Part shown: one piece after another, positions 31,667-44,625 of the stretch | How positions within the stretch are numbered: position 1 is the first letter of the stretch | Layout: the number at the start of each line of letters is the position of its first letter | From: Camellia lanceoleosa | Taxonomy: Eukaryota; Streptophyta; Magnoliopsida; Ericales; Theaceae | Direction of reading: 5' to 3' | DNA: 64,000 nucleotides | Assembly (NCBI GenBank): GCA_025200525.1 | Contig: CM045762.1 | Span: 78,303,217-78,367,216 of the forward strand | Notes under the pieces: generated by a model | Database searches by the model: none | The model's input: only the letters and a program-made list of their open reading frames with translations | Told to the model about the DNA's origin: nothing | Position numbers and translations under genes: made by a program

Positions 31667-34386
31667 TGAAGGAATAGTGGACAATTGAACAAATAGAATC
31701 ACAAGGTTGTTGTCCGTTGTTGTCCTTAGAGCATCCACACTAGTCTCTTCAAATTCTTAGTCAAATTATAACTTAAAAAACTATTTTTCTATTTTAACTA
31801 GTCACATTTTTAGTACCCACTGCATCATGCTCTGTATTCTAACTCAATCCTATTAAAACATTATTTTCTTATTGTATTTGTTATTCTTTCTTTTTTTTAT
31901 TAAATTGATGAGCAGTCAGCCAAACAATTCCTATGTTCCTTTATAAAGGTAAAATTGGAGGAAATGCCCAAAAAAAAAAAAATTGCCGTTGACCGGCCAG
32001 ACTTCAAGGTGGACATTTGGTAACACTTAATCCGCTTGTTGAAGCGATAAATAGTGGCTCGTTTCATCAGGGAAAGAACAATAGCGTTGGCAAAATGAAA
32101 AGGGTATAGCGAGTTTGATGGATCACATATCTGATGTTGATGCTCTCTATAACAACTTCAAAACCATTATAGAGAAACTGATGTTGATGCTCTTATAGCA
32201 TCAAAAGATTTAACTTTGAGCTTAGTGGCTCAACAAATCTACAAATGGACATCCAGACCGAGTGTTCAAATTAAAATTTTGAACTTAAATATCAAACGCT
32301 AATGTTATAAGTTTACTAGAAGGAGAGTATAATGGAATCTATACTATATATTAAGTAAAAAGGGGTTTTTAACCCCAAGCCTTGTGAGAGCTCCAATCTC
32401 CCAATCTAAATTTCTTGATTTTTTTATTTTTAAAAAAAAATAAAATCTTAACATTTATTAACTTCTCTCAACTCTCAAGTCTTACCCTCATAAAAACACT
32501 TTAATGCATTAAAAACAAGCATAAAAAATTTTTTTTGAAATCTAACACACATGAATTCTTTGAAAATTCCCACCACATATGATTATTATCCCTCATAATA
32601 ACACTTTAATGCATTAAGAACAAGCATAAAAAAAAATTTCTTGAAAAATTCAACACATATGATTATTATTAAAATAATAAACTATAATATAATATAATAA
32701 AAAAAAAGATATTTAATTCCTTGAAAAGTCCAACACATATGATTAGTATCAAAATATTAAATTTTAATATAATATAAAAAAGGAAAAAAAAAAGAAGACA
32801 TTTAAAAAAAAGAATAAAACATTAAAAAATCACAATTCACATAAATACAATCCGTGCATAGCATGTGAAGGAATAGTTGACAATTGAACAAATAGAATCA
32901 CAAGGTTATTGTCCTTAGAGCATCCACACTAGTCTCTTCAAATTCTTAGTCAAATTATAACTTAAAAAATTATTTTTCTATTTTAACTAGTCACATTTTT
33001 AGTACCCACTACATCAAGCTCTGTATTCTAACTCAATCCTATTAAAACATTTATTTTCTTATTGTATTTGTTATTCTTTCTTTTTTTTTATTAAATTGAT
33101 GAGCAGTTAGCCAAACAATTCTTATGTTCCTTTATAAAGGTAAAATTGGAGGAAATGCCCCAAAAAAAAAAAAATTGCCGTTGACCGGCCAGACTTCAAG
33201 GTGGACATTTGGTAACACTTAATCCGCTTGTTGTAGCGATAAATAGTGGCTCGTTTCATGAGGGAAAGAACAGTAGCGTTGGCAAAATGAAAAGGGTATA
33301 GTGAGTTTGATGGATCACATATCTGATGTTGATGCTCTCTATAACAACTTCAAAACCATTATAGAGAAACTAATGTTAATGCTCTTATAGCATCAAAAGA
33401 TTTAACTTTGAGCTTAGTGGCTCAACAAATCTACAAATGGACATCCAGACCGAGTGTTCAAATTAAAATTTTGAACTTAAATATCAAACGCTATTGTTAC
33501 AAGTTTACTAGAAGGAGAGTATAATGGAATCTATACTATATATTAAGCAAAAAGGGATTTTTAACCCCAAGTCTTGTGGGAGTTCCAATCTCCCAATCTA
33601 AATTTCTTAATTTTTAGATTTAAAAAAAAAAAAAAAAAACCTTAGCATTTATTAACTTCTCCCAACTCTCAAATTTTACCCTCATAATCATACTTTAATG
33701 CATTAAGTACAAGCATGAAAAAAATTCTTTGAAATTCAACACATATGAATTCCTTGAAAAGTCCCAACACATATGATTATTATCCCTCATAATAACACTT
33801 TAATGTATTAAGAACAAACATAAAAAAAAAATTCTTGAAAAGTCCAACACATATGATTATTATCAAAATATTAAACTTTAATATAATATAAAACAAAAAA
33901 TAAAAAAAGAAGACAGTTAAAAAAAAAAAAAAAGACATTTAAAAATCATAATTCACATATATAGATAATTGTAAATATATTAAGGAAAAAGGGGTTTTTA
34001 AACCCCAAGCCTTGTGGAAGCTCCAATATCTCAATTTTAATTTTCTAAATTTTTTATTTAAAAAAAAAACACAGCATTTATTGATTTGGTTAAAATCCTC
34101 TGATCAGCATTTATTAACTTTTTTCAATCCGCATACCTGCATTTATTGATTTGGTCAAAATACCTAATTAACATTTAAAATCCCCTAATACAAATAATTA
34201 TAGATACAGTCTGTGCATAGTTACTACAGTAGCCTTTTTAATTTCTCCTGTACACTATGGTTAGTGATAAGATTGTTAAATTATTTTTATAAAAAATCTT
34301 TAAAAATATAATTTATATATTAAAAAAAATTAAAATAAATATAAATATTTATAATTATCCCGTGCATAGCACGGGTGATAGGCTAG
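31667..34386 (+). repeat. Tandem-duplicated segment carrying Helitron-like ends
   Basis: Copy 1 starts at about 31667 and copy 2 at about 32862 (offset about 1195 bp). Both open with CATGTGAAGGAATAG and contain the CATCCACACTAGTCTCTTC box and the TTGCCGTTGACCGGCCAGAC box. Both then carry TCTATACTATATATTAAG (32338 and 33530). The segment ends at 34359-34386 with a perfect 7-bp-stem hairpin CCCGTGC ATA GCACGGG followed by TGATAGGCTAG. A 5' TC, a 3' hairpin and a CTAG end fit plant Helitrons. The boundary between copies contains a broken 3' end, CCGTGCATAGC (about 32850). No Rep/helicase is present. Confidence 0.65.
33530..34386 (+). mobile_element. Non-autonomous Helitron candidate
   Basis: It begins TCTATACTATATATTAAG after an A and ends with the hairpin CCCGTGCATAGCACGGG plus TGATAGGCTAG. 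The next base is G rather than the T expected for an A^T insertion, so the exact end is uncertain. The interior is AT-rich, with no coding capacity. Internal partial copies of the 5' region (AAAAGGGGTTTTTAAACCCC near 33985) suggest rearrangement. Confidence 0.5.
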
Positions 34387-35625
34387 GTCGACCCTATTTG
34401 GTTTTGAATTTCTACTAAGGGCAAAGTCGACTCTATTTGGTTTTGAATTTCTACGAGTTTTTTGTGTTTTGTTGTCTTTAGTTATTATTTTATTTATTTT
34501 ATATTTTAGACATTGTTTAGATGCACCTAAAAAATAAAAATATTTGTGAAAAATATATTAAATTTTTATATTTTTCTATTTAGTAATTTTTTTTATAAAA
34601 AAAATTCACAAATAACTTAATTTTTAAGTGTATCTAAATTAAATTAAGGAAATTTATTGAGCATTCATATTAAATCAATTTGATAATATGAATGTTAACA
34701 ACATATAATATTCACACTATCAATATAAATATTAATATGCATTTTACTATATTATTAGGGATATTTTAGTAATTATGTCACTTATAAGACTTATTAAATA
34801 AAAAAATAATTTGAATTAAGTAAAATACAAGTAGATAAAAAGAAATTTATAAATAAATGCTAGCATTAAAATATTTAATACCTAAAAAATATGAGATTTC
34901 ACAATTTATCTCCTATAAACAAATTTCGTTCTCAAAATTCTCAATCCTTAATACTCCAAAATTAATAACGATTGGCTCCCTAAATCACACACTTTTACTA
35001 TGCACTTTGATATATGTAACGATTTTTTTTTTTTTTTTTTTTTTAAACTTCAAATATTGATCACCCAACAGCTCCCATTAATCTAAAAAGTAAAAGAATA
35101 TTTAAAAAATTCACCAAAACCAAAAACTTAAGAACTATTTTTTGAAAAATGTTTACCAAATAGAGTGCAAATTCATCGTCATGCTGAGAACATGTCACCA
35201 TTGATACTTAACTATTATTTACCAATAATAAAACTACATGCAGGGAACGAATTCCATTATTATAATACAATTACATGAGAAGATAAATGATAAAATATTA
35301 TTAAAAGATGATACTAACGACATATAGTATTATGGCCTCTTTTGGGTGGTAGATTATAATCCACTTTTCAGATTATAATTTACTCTCTCACAAAAAAATT
35401 GTTTATAAACAGTTTTTAATAAAAAAAAAAACTGATTATAACCATCTTTCCAAAATAACCCTATGTATTGAATTTTTTTTTTTTTTTCACTCAATGGCAT
35501 CACTTAATTTTTTTAAATATATAAATTATATAAAATAAAATATTAAAAATACAAATAAATTTTCTTTTTTCTTAAAAGTCATTTATTTGCTTGATGGGTC
35601 ACGCACCCCATCAACATATAGGTGC
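34387..35625. other. AT-rich non-coding stretch
   Basis: There is no gene. It contains T/A runs (for example 35024-35044) and a GGCCTCTTTTGGG motif at about 35335 that resembles the MITE termini near 1067, without a visible partner. Confidence 0.6.
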
Positions 35626-36342
35626 TAAGGGTGAGCAGCGGATATTTTGATCCGTCCAAACTGACTGAACCGAATCGATCCGTTACATTTTGGACAGATG
35701 CGTAATGACAAGTGGACGATTGTAGATTGATTTTTTCCAATCCATCTAATTTTGGACAAATGGCGGATTTGAGGTTTCTTTTGCCGCAACCGAACCGCCA
35801 AACAGCAAGCACCTCAAGTAATTTGTAAGATTTTGTATTTTTAATTTGTTTAGATATTTTGTTTGTGTTTTCAACTAAAAAAGAAGTTAGATATTCTGTT
35901 GTGTTTTTAATTTAGAAATCCTTTTATCAAATGGCAAGTGTTAATATTTGGTATTTTGTGTGGAAAATATAAGGTTTAATTTTGTAATTTTTTTTTATAA
36001 AAAATAATGGAATAATTTTGATAATGTATGGTTTTCTTATATGTATTTATTATTGGTATTTGAGAATTTATTTAATAATCTTTTGGTTATGTTAAGTTGG
36101 ATTGTTATTCAAAAAAAATGTTGATAAATTGTTGTATTATGTTCAAATTTTGTAAAAGTTTAAACAGCCCAATCGATTCACATCCATTCGCTAATCCGCT
36201 CAATTCACATCTGTTAATCCGACGGACGGACGCTGATGGATTTTTTTCAATTCGCCAATCCAACAGATGGATGGTGGATTGGAAGTTCTCTAGCCACAAC
36301 CGAACTGCAAACACGTCTAATATGTGTGGTCGCCCACCCCTG
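35626..36342. mobile_element. hAT-like non-autonomous element (~717 bp)
   Basis: The left end TAAGGGTGAGC and the right end (reverse complement CAGGGGTGGGC) form an 11-bp imperfect TIR of hAT type. Subterminal regions on both sides carry CAACCGAACCG-type and CCAATCCA-type motifs in inverted arrangement. No transposase is present. The 8-bp TSD is not recognisable, so the call rests on termini and internal motifs only. Confidence 0.5.
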
Positions 36343-36947
36343 ACTACTAATCATGACTTACGACTCGACTTTGTAGTAATGAGTTGAAATATTAAAAGAG
36401 CAATGATTGAGAGCTCTAGAGGTGATGCTCTAAACCCAACTCTACTAACGTGGAAAATCAAAAAAAGAAAAGAAAAAAAAAAAAAAAGGCCAAAATATCA
36501 CATCACGATGGGACCCACCTCCTTTAAAACTCCCTAGAACTCATTTCTTAGAGCTCTCAATCATTTTTTATATTAAAAAGTGGACCAATGGTTACCATTT
36601 TCAATAGAGACCATTACGATTTGAAGTAAGTGTTGTGATAGTACCATGCTATTATATTTCGGAAGGTTTGTTTCAATTATATTTTAATAATTTGAATTAT
36701 TCATATTATATGATTCGTCGAACATGTCATTCATATAAAAAATGAGATTAATCAGAGAACTATGGTCTCGTGATTAAGCCTTAATTGTTGTTTTAAAAAA
36801 TAAAATTAAAATTATGCTAATCGTTTATTTTTCTTAAACATAAATATGGTGTTGTGGCCTACAAATTTTTAATTAATTTAATTTTTTTTTATGAGTGATC
36901 TATTCGACGAACTCTATATTATGAACGATTCGAATTGTTAAAATAAA
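36343..36947. other. Non-coding stretch with fold-back family arm
   Basis: There is no gene. The right end (about 36895-36947), with TTCGACGAACTCT and GAACGATTCGAATTGTTAAAATAA, resembles the inner arm of the fold-back element at 2545-2720. The match continues after 49827 beyond the inserted MULE. Confidence 0.5.
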
Positions 36948-37737
36948 GGGCAAATTTCACTTTACTCCCCTATGGTTTGAGACAGGTGCGGATTACCCCC
37001 CTGACATTCGGAAATTACTATATGTGGTTTATGGACTAAAACGCATAGTTAGCTTTTCCGTTAAAGTGAGAGTCACGCGCTTGCAAGGAAAGTAACACTA
37101 TTTTTAAGACAAAAATGGCCCTGGCACATCTTCAAATTTATAAACAATGCCATCAGATCTGTAAACCTCTACCTAGGAAAAACAAAAAAAAAAAAAAAAA
37201 AAAAAAAAAAAGAAGAAGAAAAAAAGAAGAAGATGAAAGATGGTTTGACCTTACTAAATATGGTTTGGTCTTCATACTATCAAAATTTTTTGAGCTTCTT
37301 ACTACCTAACTCTAGTCAATCCCATTCCGAAACCACTCTCCAGTCAACCCCGGTCCAAAGCCACTCTCCGGTCAACTCCACTGTGACCTCCACAATCGGC
37401 CACCCTTAATAGTTTCGGAGAACCCCAATCCAAAGCCACCGCCGCAAGTCACCGTCCAGATTACAGATTATATGTAACAAAAGTTAATAAATGCTACTGC
37501 CTAAGACTTTGGAAGAAAAAATGTGTAGCTATATATATAATCTGTATATATAGCGATCCGAGTTTTCATTTTCTTTATTTATCGTATCCGGACTCGGTTT
37601 TGTGGATGTGTTGTTGTCATACTCTTATCTCTATTCTTTACTCTGTGTTTTTGAGTTTTGGTTTGTTTTGGGCAGGTTGGAAATAGGCTGGTTGTGTCGA
37701 GAAACCTAGAAAAGTTGCCCAGAATTTGGCCTCTCCG

Positions 37738-37970
37738 CTCGAGCGGGGGTTTTGGCGCTCGAGCGGGAAAATCACCCTTCCAGTATTTCCTCTGCAGTGT
37801 TGTCCGCTCGAGCTGGGTTTGGACGCTCGAGCGGGAGTTTGTGTGTGACACTCGAGCGGGGAGTTGGGCGCTCGAGCGGGGGACCTGTCTGCATAAGTTC
37901 TGAGAGTATGCATCCGCCGCTCGAGCGGGAGATTGGCCGCTCGAGCGAGAGTCTGTGAGTGCCGCTCGAG
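37738..37970. repeat. CTCGAG doublet array C
   Basis: Palindromes start at 37738/37758, 37807/37826, 37851/37871 and 37920/37940, with a single one at 37965. Three pairs are exactly 20 bp apart and one is 19 bp. The 19-bp pair has lost one G compared with the 3' LTR copy of the same doublet, and the single palindrome corresponds to a full doublet in the 3' LTR. Confidence 0.93.
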
Positions 37971-39014
37971 CGGGGCGAGTGGGTTAAAGCTCCGTGTTTT
38001 GACTTTTTGAAATCACTTTTTCACTTCTCTTTTCTCTCTTACATTTCCAAAAACACCATTGTTGAGTTTCTTACTCTAAAGCTCTACCTTCTCTCTAGGT
38101 ATTGATCTAGTAGGAGTGATTTCCTCACCTTTGGCCTTTACAAATAAATTGTTGATTGTCGAGGGCTACCTTTTGATCAGAGAAACTTGTGATTTGGAGC
38201 ATTTTCGTTTTGTTCATCTTCTTCGTTGGGTGTCACCTTTTGAGGTAGGGATAACCTACTCCATCTTATGAGCTTTGTCTTTGAATTTTAGCATTTTGAT
38301 ATGTTGGGGGTTGTTGGAAAATTTTTGAGAAAGTTTGGGCCTTTGTGTAATTTTACAAAAGTTGGGGTTTTAATTATATAAACCTATATGCAAGTTAGGC
38401 ATAGAGAAATGAAATTAATGTTGGGACATTGATGGAAATGGAACCTTAGGGTTGTTTTGTGAATTATGGTAAGCTGCCCTAATTGGTTTAATTAATTAAT
38501 GTATGTAATTAATTAAAGAAAATGAGGAATCGAATTGAGAATGTTGAAATTGGGAATGTATGGGACTAAAGGGTGTAGTTGAATCATTTATTGCTCACCT
38601 AGTTGAAATGTTGATATATTATCCATTTGTACATTTATTTTCGTTTAGAAATAATTGCTTTGGACTACCGGTGGAGGGTAGTATTGATTGCTGTAGACAA
38701 TGCATGATGAGTAGGCAAACTAAAACTAATCAATTGGATGTGTCATAGAGTATGACGGTTGATAGAATACATTAACTTCATGTATTGATAGATTATGCAT
38801 ATGACCAATGTGTTTATGTGCATTATGTATAGACGGTTGATAGAATACATTAACTTTATGTATTGATTGATTGCGTATATGATTCTGTGTTTATATGCAT
38901 TGCTTGTGTATGGGAGGAGATGGGGGATGTACTCCACGATTTAGGAAAAGATGGGGGATGTACCTCTAAACCGGTTAATGGTTAAGGGAAGATGGGGGAT
39001 GGACCCAGGGATGC

Positions 39015-39165
39015 AGCTCATATGCTCTCCCATTGGAGTAATGATACAGCTCATATGCTTATCTATTGAAGTGTTGATATAGCTCATATGCTTATCTATT
39101 GAAGTGTTGATATAGCTCATATGCTTATCTGTGGTAGTAGTGATATAGCTCATATGCTTATCTAT
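39015..39165 (+). repeat. Tandem repeat on AGCTCATATGCTTATC, ~35-bp unit
   Basis: At least four units of GATATAGCTCATATGCTTAT plus a variable tail are present. A copy lies in the 3' LTR on both sides of the nested solo LTR (from 45665 and 48377-48530), and a diverged inverted version lies at about 13580-13710 and 21220-21350 in the Tekay LTRs. The solo LTR inserted into the CATAT of one unit. Confidence 0.85.
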
Positions 39166-39855
39166 TGAGATGTTTGTTTAATTTGATATAGCACTAAAAT
39201 GTATATCATTTATGAAGTATGGAAGTGGTTTATGTGTTATTGATACAACACCAAAATGTGTATCCACCTTGGATTTCGAAAGTGTTCTAGTGATGAACTA
39301 TAATCTCATCAAAGGTTTTGGCCAGAGTACTGAGCCTTGTTTTCAAACTCAATGTTGAATAAGAAATGGAAAGTGAATTGTAACATAGACTTGATTGTCA
39401 TGGAATTGTAATAAGATGTAAATGAATGTATAAGTGTTGACCATCTATTAACTGCTAATCTTTTAGTCATTGTTTATAGTTGGTTTAGTGTATTTCTACT
39501 AGGCTGTGGCTTACCCTATATGGGACACCATTTTCAGGTACATGAAGCATGCCACCTCCAAGGACATCGCTTGGGAGGCTAGAGACAGGCAGACGTTTGT
39601 GGTGTTGGTTATCTTTTGTTGTATTATATGTAATTTCAAGCCAAGGGCTTAACGTGTCTTTGAGTTAGTACTCTCCTCTTGCTAACCAAGTGTTAGCTTG
39701 GAAAGCTATAAGCCATAGGGCATTTGATTCTGTTGTTAACATGTAATGCTTCTTGTAAAGGATTACTCTGTGGAATAGAATGATGTTTGTCTCTTATATC
39801 AATGCATGTCTAAATTGATGGGATTAATGTTAGTTTTTTTTTAGGGCGTTACAAC

Positions 39856-39869
39856 TTGGTATCAGAGCG
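39856..39869 (+). promoter_or_regulatory. Primer-binding site, initiator tRNA-Met type
   Basis: TTGGTATCAGAGCG starts two bases after the LTR end GTTACA and is complementary to the initiator tRNA-Met 3' end. It matches the Tekay element in this window, including the following GTACC. Confidence 0.92.
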
Positions 39870-40256
39870 TACCGGGTTCGAATACTTTGGGTACGTAGGA
39901 AGTGATTAGGATCGCAATGGGTTTGTCTCGCTTGTTAGAGACTTAGATGTAATGTTATGTGCTTATGTGATAACATGTTTATGTGACTCTTTGGGTATGG
40001 GATTTAGTTTCTAGAATGTTGATTGGATCCTTGGGTTTCTGGGAGTCCTGTTGGAAAAGCACTTGATCAATGCTGTTTCTAACCGGAACTCTAGTAACGC
40101 CTCGGGACTATCATTATCTGGAAACGAAATTCGTAAGTGCTTATGTGTTTATGTGCTTACATGGAGTGAATTACAGCTGTCCATATATTAGGACGTGAGT
40201 GTTTAACTTTGGCACATGTATGAATGTGCTAATATCCTTTGTTACTTTTACTAGGA

Positions 40257-41180
40257 TGCCTAGGCGAGGAAGTTGTGATTTCCCTCCTTCCGCTCGGGAA
40301 GAGTTGTGGAAACAGTTTGTGACGTTATGCCAAGGTACTACACCTTTGGTGCGGTTTGAAAGATGGTTTGCTAACCTGTCGAGGTTTGCCCTAGAATTGG
40401 TGGAAACGGAGGAATTGCGTTGTTTCGAGTTTGAGAGTAAGCTACGTGACAACATCCGTGTAAGAATAGCGGGGTCTTGGCATAGAAGTTATAGTGTGCT
40501 TGTTAAGGCAGCTGCCCATGTAGAGGCTGCGATGCTAGCAATGGAGCAGAGTGGGGAGGAAGCCATCTCGGCGACTCCCGTGACTCAGGGTGTTAGTAGG
40601 CCTTTTAAGAGGCAGAGGGGTTTAAACCCGCAACAGGGGGGTCGGGCTAGAACTACCCTTCCAATGTCGAATTTGGGTTCGAGAGGAAGTGAACAGAGGG
40701 GTGCCATTTGTTTCAAATATGGTCTACTGGGCCACAAGGTTTCGGTTTGCCCAAAGAGGAAGGGGGCAGGGTTAGCAGTTCAACTAGTAGTTGTACCACC
40801 AGGATCATTTAACCAGCCGAGTTTTGGGCCGATCAAATGCTCAGTGGGGAGGCAGTTGTTGGGGTCTTCATCAGGCCAGATTTTGAACCAGTCTCGTGCT
40901 CAAGCACCGCCTACTTATTGGGTGTGTAATCAGCTGGGTCATATTCGACGTTTCTGTACTCAGCCGGGGGCTTCTTTAGGGGTTTTGCAACCTAGCTAGG
41001 CTCAGTTTCATTCAACTAGGCAGGAACAGTATTGTTTTGGGAGACTAGCAGGCCAGATTTCGAGGGCTTCAATAGAGTCGAGTTCCCAAGCCCCAGTTGG
41101 GGAAGTTTGTAGTTGTTCCAGGTGTGGATAAAGGGGGCACGTCAGTAGTTCTTGTCCGTGGCTTGTAAGCTCATAGATTA
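40257..41180 (+). pseudogene. Shortened gag of the gag-only element
   Basis: The ATG at 40257 opens MPRRGSCDFPPSARE and then enters gag sequence. WFANLSRFALELVETEE aligns with SRFAPELVASEE of the Tekay gag, so about 130 residues of the N-terminal core appear deleted. It continues with KAAAHVEAAMLAME, GLNPQQGGRARTT and a knuckle CFKYGLLGHKVSVCP, in which the second Cys is Tyr. A second degenerate knuckle YWVCNQLGHIRRFC lacks its first Cys. The frame stops at 40999, and a third degenerate knuckle follows at about 41108-41160 with an internal stop. RNA binding is therefore doubtful. Confidence 0.8.
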
Positions 41181-41199
41181 TCTTGTATTTGGGGATGAC

Positions 41200-44145
41200 C
41201 AATTTTGGCGGTCCAGTGAGGGACGGCAGTGGTGGTAATACCGAGGGGTTGGTTTTGTTTGACTAATCCGTTTTGTAACTGGTGAATTATCGTTTTGTGG
41301 CCGTTGGGTTCTGTTGTGTAACCAATGTGTTTTGGGAATGTTGAAACATCTAAACTGTTTGTTTATCTATATACATATGCTTGGCTTGTTAACATCCTTG
41401 GATTGGGTGGATTGGAACATGCTGTAGCTCTAAAAGTTTTATTAATATAATAGGTTGTTGTGAGACCATAAAATTTTTGGTATTAATGCATTCTTATGCG
41501 TGTGTTTTGGTTTGGGAAAAGTGAGGGCAGTTGAGCCATGTTTTCAAATTTTGAAGGATTACCGAGAAATGCGTATCTTAATCAGAATTACTAGGGGGCG
41601 AGAACAATTATACTAGCCGGATGCTCGAAATTTCATTAGTACTATCTAATTGATTCTTATGTGTGTGAAAGCTATGTTAGTCTATTGTCGCGAGAGGATG
41701 TGAAGTGTGAGATTAATACTAGGTATAGTATGTAATTAACATGGTATTTTGCGAGGACGCAGCGCATAATCTTGTTAGGATTAGACTTGTACCTTCGTGG
41801 TAGGTAACATTGCCGAATGGGCATGTGTTATGATTGGTCGTTCGATAGAGGAAGTGTTAGTCCCTACATAAGGGTGTGGCTGTTAACATCGGGAGTGGTA
41901 CGTTATGAGCAACTGGTGCTATATCTCAGGTAGTAACCTATGGACGTTTCCTAAGTTTTTGGACTTCCTTACTTTGATTGAAAGTGATAGGTTCGTACCT
42001 TAACACAGGTTAGGTCGAGAGATGCTGTTGTGAGGGTTGATTGGGTGTATGAACCGTGGTTGGGGTGTGACCCGTGAGTCGAGTCACTGTAGTAAGTCTT
42101 TTGCGAAGTCAGATTTGGGATAGTAATGAGAAGGTTGAGGACTTTTACTCCTCCAGGAAATTAGAATGGTGTATCTTTAAAAGCCTTATCGGCGACATGC
42201 AACGGTGTCGGGGTTGGTTCATGGTGGTTGTCGAGTGATAGCATTGGTTAGTGGTTTGGCACGGAAGCTGGGTGTCTTGATTGTACTCGCGGGGTGAGTG
42301 ACAAGTAAGATTTGGAATGAAGGGTGGACCCTATAGGTCGTTGGCGGATGAAGGTACTATGTTAGTTTGTGTTCGGTACGAACGATGACTTGGTAATGGT
42401 GAATGTCACGGGGTAGCAAACCCTGTCAGTTAACTCAGTACGAGGAAAGGGTTATGCAAATCTTATTACTTCGAGTTCAGTTGAGGTGGTGAGTGAAATC
42501 TCTAGATGAGGGAGTTTTGCACGGCGCGAAGCGTGTTAGTGTGTGGTTCGTATGGTTTCTGATTAAAATCGTGAGGTTGGATGTTTGGTAAAGTTAGGCC
42601 ACTTCGGCATAAGTGTCTGTCGCCTAGTTTGGATAGTGGTGACACAAGTGAAGTAGGAGAGTTGTGAAGAGTGAGTGAGGCACTCAGTTGGAATCGTTTT
42701 GATTCGTTTGGTCCTTGTTAGTATGTTGTAAGGCACGGGGGTGTGCAATGTTATCCATTGTGTCGTTACGTAATTGGAAATTTCAAGTGTTTAAGAGTTC
42801 TTTTATGAAAGTTCTGTTTTTGGGTACAGTGTCATCAACGTGAGTATGATGGGTTTTGTGGGATGGCTATGTCGTGTTTCACTTGGGGTTCATTGGGTAC
42901 TCCTCGTAAACTAAAATAAACTTTGTTCAAGACCTTGAATTTATGGGGTAGTAATGTACCTTAATGTTGTTCTTTACCCATGTTTCGTCTTACACCTGTT
43001 GTGTGAAAGTTGACTAGAAGCCTTGTGCATGAATGTTTCCGTGTTTCCTTTGTTGGGATATTAAGTACCAAATATTACCAAATAATAGTTTAAGTATTGT
43101 GGGTAGTTGGGACATGGTGGATGTCTCAGAACACTGTAGTGTTTGACTGTGTCTTACTTTTATCATTGATATCGAGTCTGGCTGAGCCGGACTTTTCCAT
43201 TCGTTAAGGTATTGTGAAAACGTAGTAGGGTTAAGGGAACCACTTGGGTAAGTAAATTTCGGTCCTGAGAAAGAGGTATCTGGATCCATTGGTAGGTATC
43301 TGAATGTACGTTGAATATCTGGTTGTATTGATGAACTGTATGAACATTGCTTATGTTTTAGTCTATGGTAGTGTTCTGGCTTATGCTTTGGAAATGGTAG
43401 TTAATTTAGCATTATATATGTTAAATGTGATGTAGGAATGCAAGTGTACCATTAACAGTGAATGTGTTTCGGAATTGTGAACCATGCATGTTAGAAATTA
43501 TTGAATTTGAAAGAAATGCATGTCGATAATGCATGTTATAGCATATATTGTAAATTGTCTCTTGAATAGAGATAGGATAACCGGTAATGGGTTAGGTTGT
43601 TGAATACTAAATTGTGTATTGTGGAACATTGATTTAATTCAAGTGTTATGAGAAATTTCAATGAGAGGACTTCACCAAATCAAATGCGAATGGTTATGTG
43701 TTGTGAGTAACACCGTGTTATGAGAAATGTTTACAAAACTCTTGGATTTCGCATGGGAAATGCAAAAATTTATTTCAGAATGTTAACGTTGAAAACTTGA
43801 TTATTTTTGAGAAAATGCCTTTTTAACCAGAGAATAATTTTCTATGTATTCATACAAAAGCTTGCATTAGTTGTTCTATTCGGGATTGTGATTTTGAGTA
43901 GTGACTTAGCTTGGAGCGCTAGACGGTTGTTTTGATGAGTTATCTCGGAGAGGGTTTGGTTTTGTTGAAGTTTCGTATGTCGGGGTGTTGTTTCTCTTTC
44001 GGATCACGTTTCCTTGTTAAGCCCTTCCCATGTGTGAGGGTAAGTGGACAATCAGTTGAGAGATTAATATCTTTGTATTGTGAGCTTTGTGATCAGTTGG
44101 TCTCGTGTTTTGTCGTTTCCTTAATTTCGGGGACGAAATTCTTTA
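41200..44145 (+). other. Non-coding interior of the gag-only element (~2.9 kb)
   Basis: I see no pol motifs on either strand. The base composition is balanced compared with the AT-rich flanks, and open frames are short. The right part (44060-44145) holds the conserved TTTCGGGGACGAAATTCTTT motif before the polypurine tract. It could carry packaging or spacer functions, or be unrecognisably decayed or replaced pol; sequence alone does not decide. Confidence 0.6.
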
Positions 44146-44157
44146 AGGGGGGAAGGT
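44146..44157 (+). promoter_or_regulatory. Polypurine tract of the gag-only element
   Basis: AAGGGGGGAAGG-type purine sequence directly precedes the 3' LTR start TATAGCGATCC. It is the plus-strand primer site. Confidence 0.85.
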
Positions 44158-44346
44158 TATAGCGATCCGAGTTTCCATTTTCTTTATTTATCGTATCCGG
44201 ACTCGGTTTCATGGATGTGTTGTTGTCATACTCTTATCTCTATTCTCTACTCTGTGTTTTTGAGTTTTGGTTTGTTTTGGGCAAGTTGGGAATAGGTTGG
44301 TTGTGTCGAGAAACCTAGAAAAGTTGCCCAGAATTTGGCCTCTCCG

Positions 44347-44625
44347 CTCGAACGGGGGTTTTGGCGCTCGAGCGGAGGTTTTGACGCTCAAGCGGGAAAA
44401 TCACCCTTCCAGTATTTCCTCTGCAGTGTTGTCCGCTCGAGCTGGGGTTTGGACGCTTGAGCGGGAGTTTGTGTGTGACGTTCGAGCGGGGAGTTGGGCG
44501 CTTGAGCGGGGGACCTGTCTGCATAAGTTCTGAGAATGTGCATCACCCGCTCGAGCGGGGGATTGGCCGCTCGAGCGGGAGTCTGTGAGTGCTGCTTGAG
44601 CGGGGTTTTGGATGCTCGAGCGGGG
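44347..44625. repeat. CTCGAG doublet array D
   Basis: At least eleven palindromes or near-palindromes appear in 20-bp doublets. Several show one CpG change (GCTTGAGCG, GCTCAAGCG, GCTCGAACG, GTTCGAGCG). It is the 3' LTR counterpart of array C and has one or two more units at each side. Confidence 0.9.

Larger units (their letters stand above)
37549..39853 (+). mobile_element. 5' LTR of the gag-only element (2305 bp)
   Basis: It runs from TATAGCGATCC to GGGCGTTACA. U3 contains the CTCGAG doublet array at 37738-37970. The downstream part has a GATGGGGGATGTAC repeat (about 38920-39000) and a tandem repeat built on AGCTCATATGCTTATCTATT (about 39015-39165). The same motifs occur in reverse in the Tekay LTR, which shows common ancestry of the long R-U5. 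Confidence 0.92.

Noticed and set aside
41200..44145. Degraded pol in the gag-only element
   Set aside because: None of the RT, RNase H, protease or integrase boxes readable in the sister elements could be recognised in any frame by eye. A profile search could still find traces.
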